From: Gammaproteobacteria bacterium
Lineage (GTDB): Bacteria; Pseudomonadota; Gammaproteobacteria; Chromatiales; Chromatiaceae
Reading direction: 5' to 3'
DNA: 64,000 bases
NCBI GenBank assembly: GCA_030148485.1
Contig: JASBTJ010000042.1
Span: forward strand, 1 to 64,000
Shown: positions 63,161 through 64,000 of the stretch, one piece after another
Numbering within the stretch: position 1 is the stretch's first letter
Layout of the letters: every line of letters starts with the position of its first letter
The notes under the pieces: model-generated
Told to the model about the DNA's origin: nothing
Database searches by the model: none
Seen by the model: only the letters and a program-made list of their open reading frames with translations
Position numbers and translations under genes: made by a program

Positions 63161-64000
63161 ATGGACCCGAATTACCGCCTGATCATCTCCTGCCCGGACC
63201 AGGTAGGCATAGTAGCCGCCGTCAGTGATTTTATCGCCAAACACCAGGGCTGGATCACCGAGGCCCACCAGTTCGCCGATCCCGAGAGCCAGTGGTTCTT
63301 CATGCGCTACGTGGTACGTGCCGATTCCCTGCCCTTCGGCATCGAGGAATTCAAAGCACGTTTCGCGCCCATTGCCGAGCGCTTCGCCATGCATTGGGAG
63401 ATCAACGACACCGCGGTGCGCAAGCGCGTGGTGCTGATGGCCAGCAAGCAGGCCCACTGCCTGTCGGACATCCTCTATCGATGGCGCAGCGGCGAATTGC
63501 TTTTCGACATCCCCTGCGTGATCTCCAACCACGACGATCTGCGCGGCTACGTGGCGTGGCACGGCATCCCCTATCACCACTTCCCGGTGGACCTGCCGGA
63601 CAAGCGCGAACACTTTGCCGCGGTCAGCGCCCAGATCGCCGCGTCCAACGCCGACGCCGTGGTGCTGGCGCGCTACATGCAGATCCTGCCGCCGGACATG
63701 TGCGAGGCCCACCCTGGCCGAATCATCAACATCCATCACAGCTTCCTGCCGTCCTTCGTCGGCGCCAAGCCTTACCACCAGGCTGCCGAGCGCGGCGTCA
63801 AGCTGGTCGGCGCCACCTGCCACTACGTCACCAGCGAACTGGACGCCGGTCCCATCATCGAGCAGGACGTGGCGCGGGTGAATCATCACAACAGCGCCGA
63901 CGACATGGTGCGCCTGGGCAAGGACGTGGAGAAGACCGTACTGGCCCGTGGCCTGCGCTATCACCTGGAAGACCGGGTGCTGGTACACGGCAACAAAACC
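63161..64000 (+). CDS. purU: Formyltetrahydrofolate deformylase PurU (runs off window)
   Basis: 280 residues are visible of about 284. An N-terminal ACT domain (DPNYRLIISCPDQVGIVAAV) is followed by the formyltransferase-fold catalytic domain with INIHHSFLPSF and GATCHYVTSELDAGPIIEQD, which supply the Asn/His/Asp active-site residues. The enzyme hydrolyses 10-formyl-THF to formate and THF. Next to a demethylase operon it probably disposes of one-carbon units made from formaldehyde, as in glycine-betaine and methylamine gene clusters. Confidence 0.95.
   Translation, partial: MDPNYRLIISCPDQVGIVAAVSDFIAKHQGWITEAHQFADPESQWFFMRYVVRADSLPFGIEEFKARFAPIAERFAMHWEINDTAVRKRVVLMASKQAHCLSDILYRWRSGELLFDIPCVISNHDDLRGYVAWHGIPYHHFPVDLPDKREHFAAVSAQIAASNADAVVLARYMQILPPDMCEAHPGRIINIHHSFLPSFVGAKPYHQAAERGVKLVGATCHYVTSELDAGPIIEQDVARVNHHNSADDMVRLGKDVEKTVLARGLRYHLEDRVLVHGNKT

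Overview
The window is chromosomal DNA of a GC-rich gammaproteobacterium. Two parts read as accessory islands (about 1-34,000 and 35,000-54,700) and one as core metabolism (about 55,100-64,000). The core end suggests a methylated-amine or amino-alcohol user with sigma-54-type nitrogen control. I cannot name the genus from the sequence alone.

Region 1 (1-7,390) is a patchwork. It opens with the end of an IS3-family element. Then come a glycine-rich-domain-like protein, a small disordered protein with a HicA-like protein and an ankyrin-repeat protein, an AT-rich orphan membrane protein flanked by a 12-bp direct repeat, an orphan MbcA/ParS-type antitoxin, and a three-gene set of unknown function (one secreted, one soluble, one membrane protein).

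Region 2 (7,391-26,881) is one uninterrupted minus-strand run of defence genes with overlapping or near-touching ends. Its order is a WYL regulator of BrxR/CapW type, a SNF2-family helicase, a HigB-HigA toxin-antitoxin pair with a palindromic operator, a DUF262/DUF1524 (GmrSD/BrxU-like) nuclease, type III Mod and Res, and a complete type I Wadjet (JetA, JetB, JetC, JetD). Upstream of it, in the same direction, lies a four-gene recombinase operon (27,006-33,813). This holds a small helper, two very large divergent tyrosine recombinases and one ordinary integrase, and its layout resembles gamma-mobile-trio (GMT) elements. I infer that this is the mobility module and that the defence run is its cargo.

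Region 3 (34,605-41,570) starts with a small orphan gene and an excisionase/integrase pair. It then holds a tightly coupled three-gene operon: a C2H2 zinc-finger protein, a coiled-coil protein and an Hsp70-like ATPase with a C-terminal zinc ribbon. I know of no characterised system with this exact composition, and it is my main candidate for something undescribed. The region ends at a fragment matching the 3' end of tmRNA (ssrA), followed by a terminator.

Region 4 (41,734-54,678) begins with a P4-type integrase next to that ssrA fragment. It carries a type I restriction-modification operon (ribbon-helix-helix regulator, HsdM, HsdS, a DUF429 protein, a PD-(D/E)XK nuclease, HsdR, a YgjP-like metallopeptidase and an unknown protein). 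An AbiEii toxin pseudogene broken by an in-frame stop follows. No complete ssrA was seen, so the fragment is probably a junction between two elements stacked at one attachment site.

Region 5 (55,184-64,000) encodes an ammonium transporter with a 56-residue membrane partner and ethanolamine ammonia-lyase EutBC. A divergent operon follows: a DmmA-like zinc protein, a PDR-type reductase and a DUF3445 haem-dependent oxidative N-demethylase. A cupin-XRE regulator and the formyl-tetrahydrofolate deformylase PurU complete it. The genes fit one scheme: oxidative N-demethylation of a methylated amine (possibly a methylated ethanolamine), ammonia release by EutBC, ammonium handling by Amt and one-carbon disposal by PurU. 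Good sigma-54 promoter matches precede the demethylase operon and purU.
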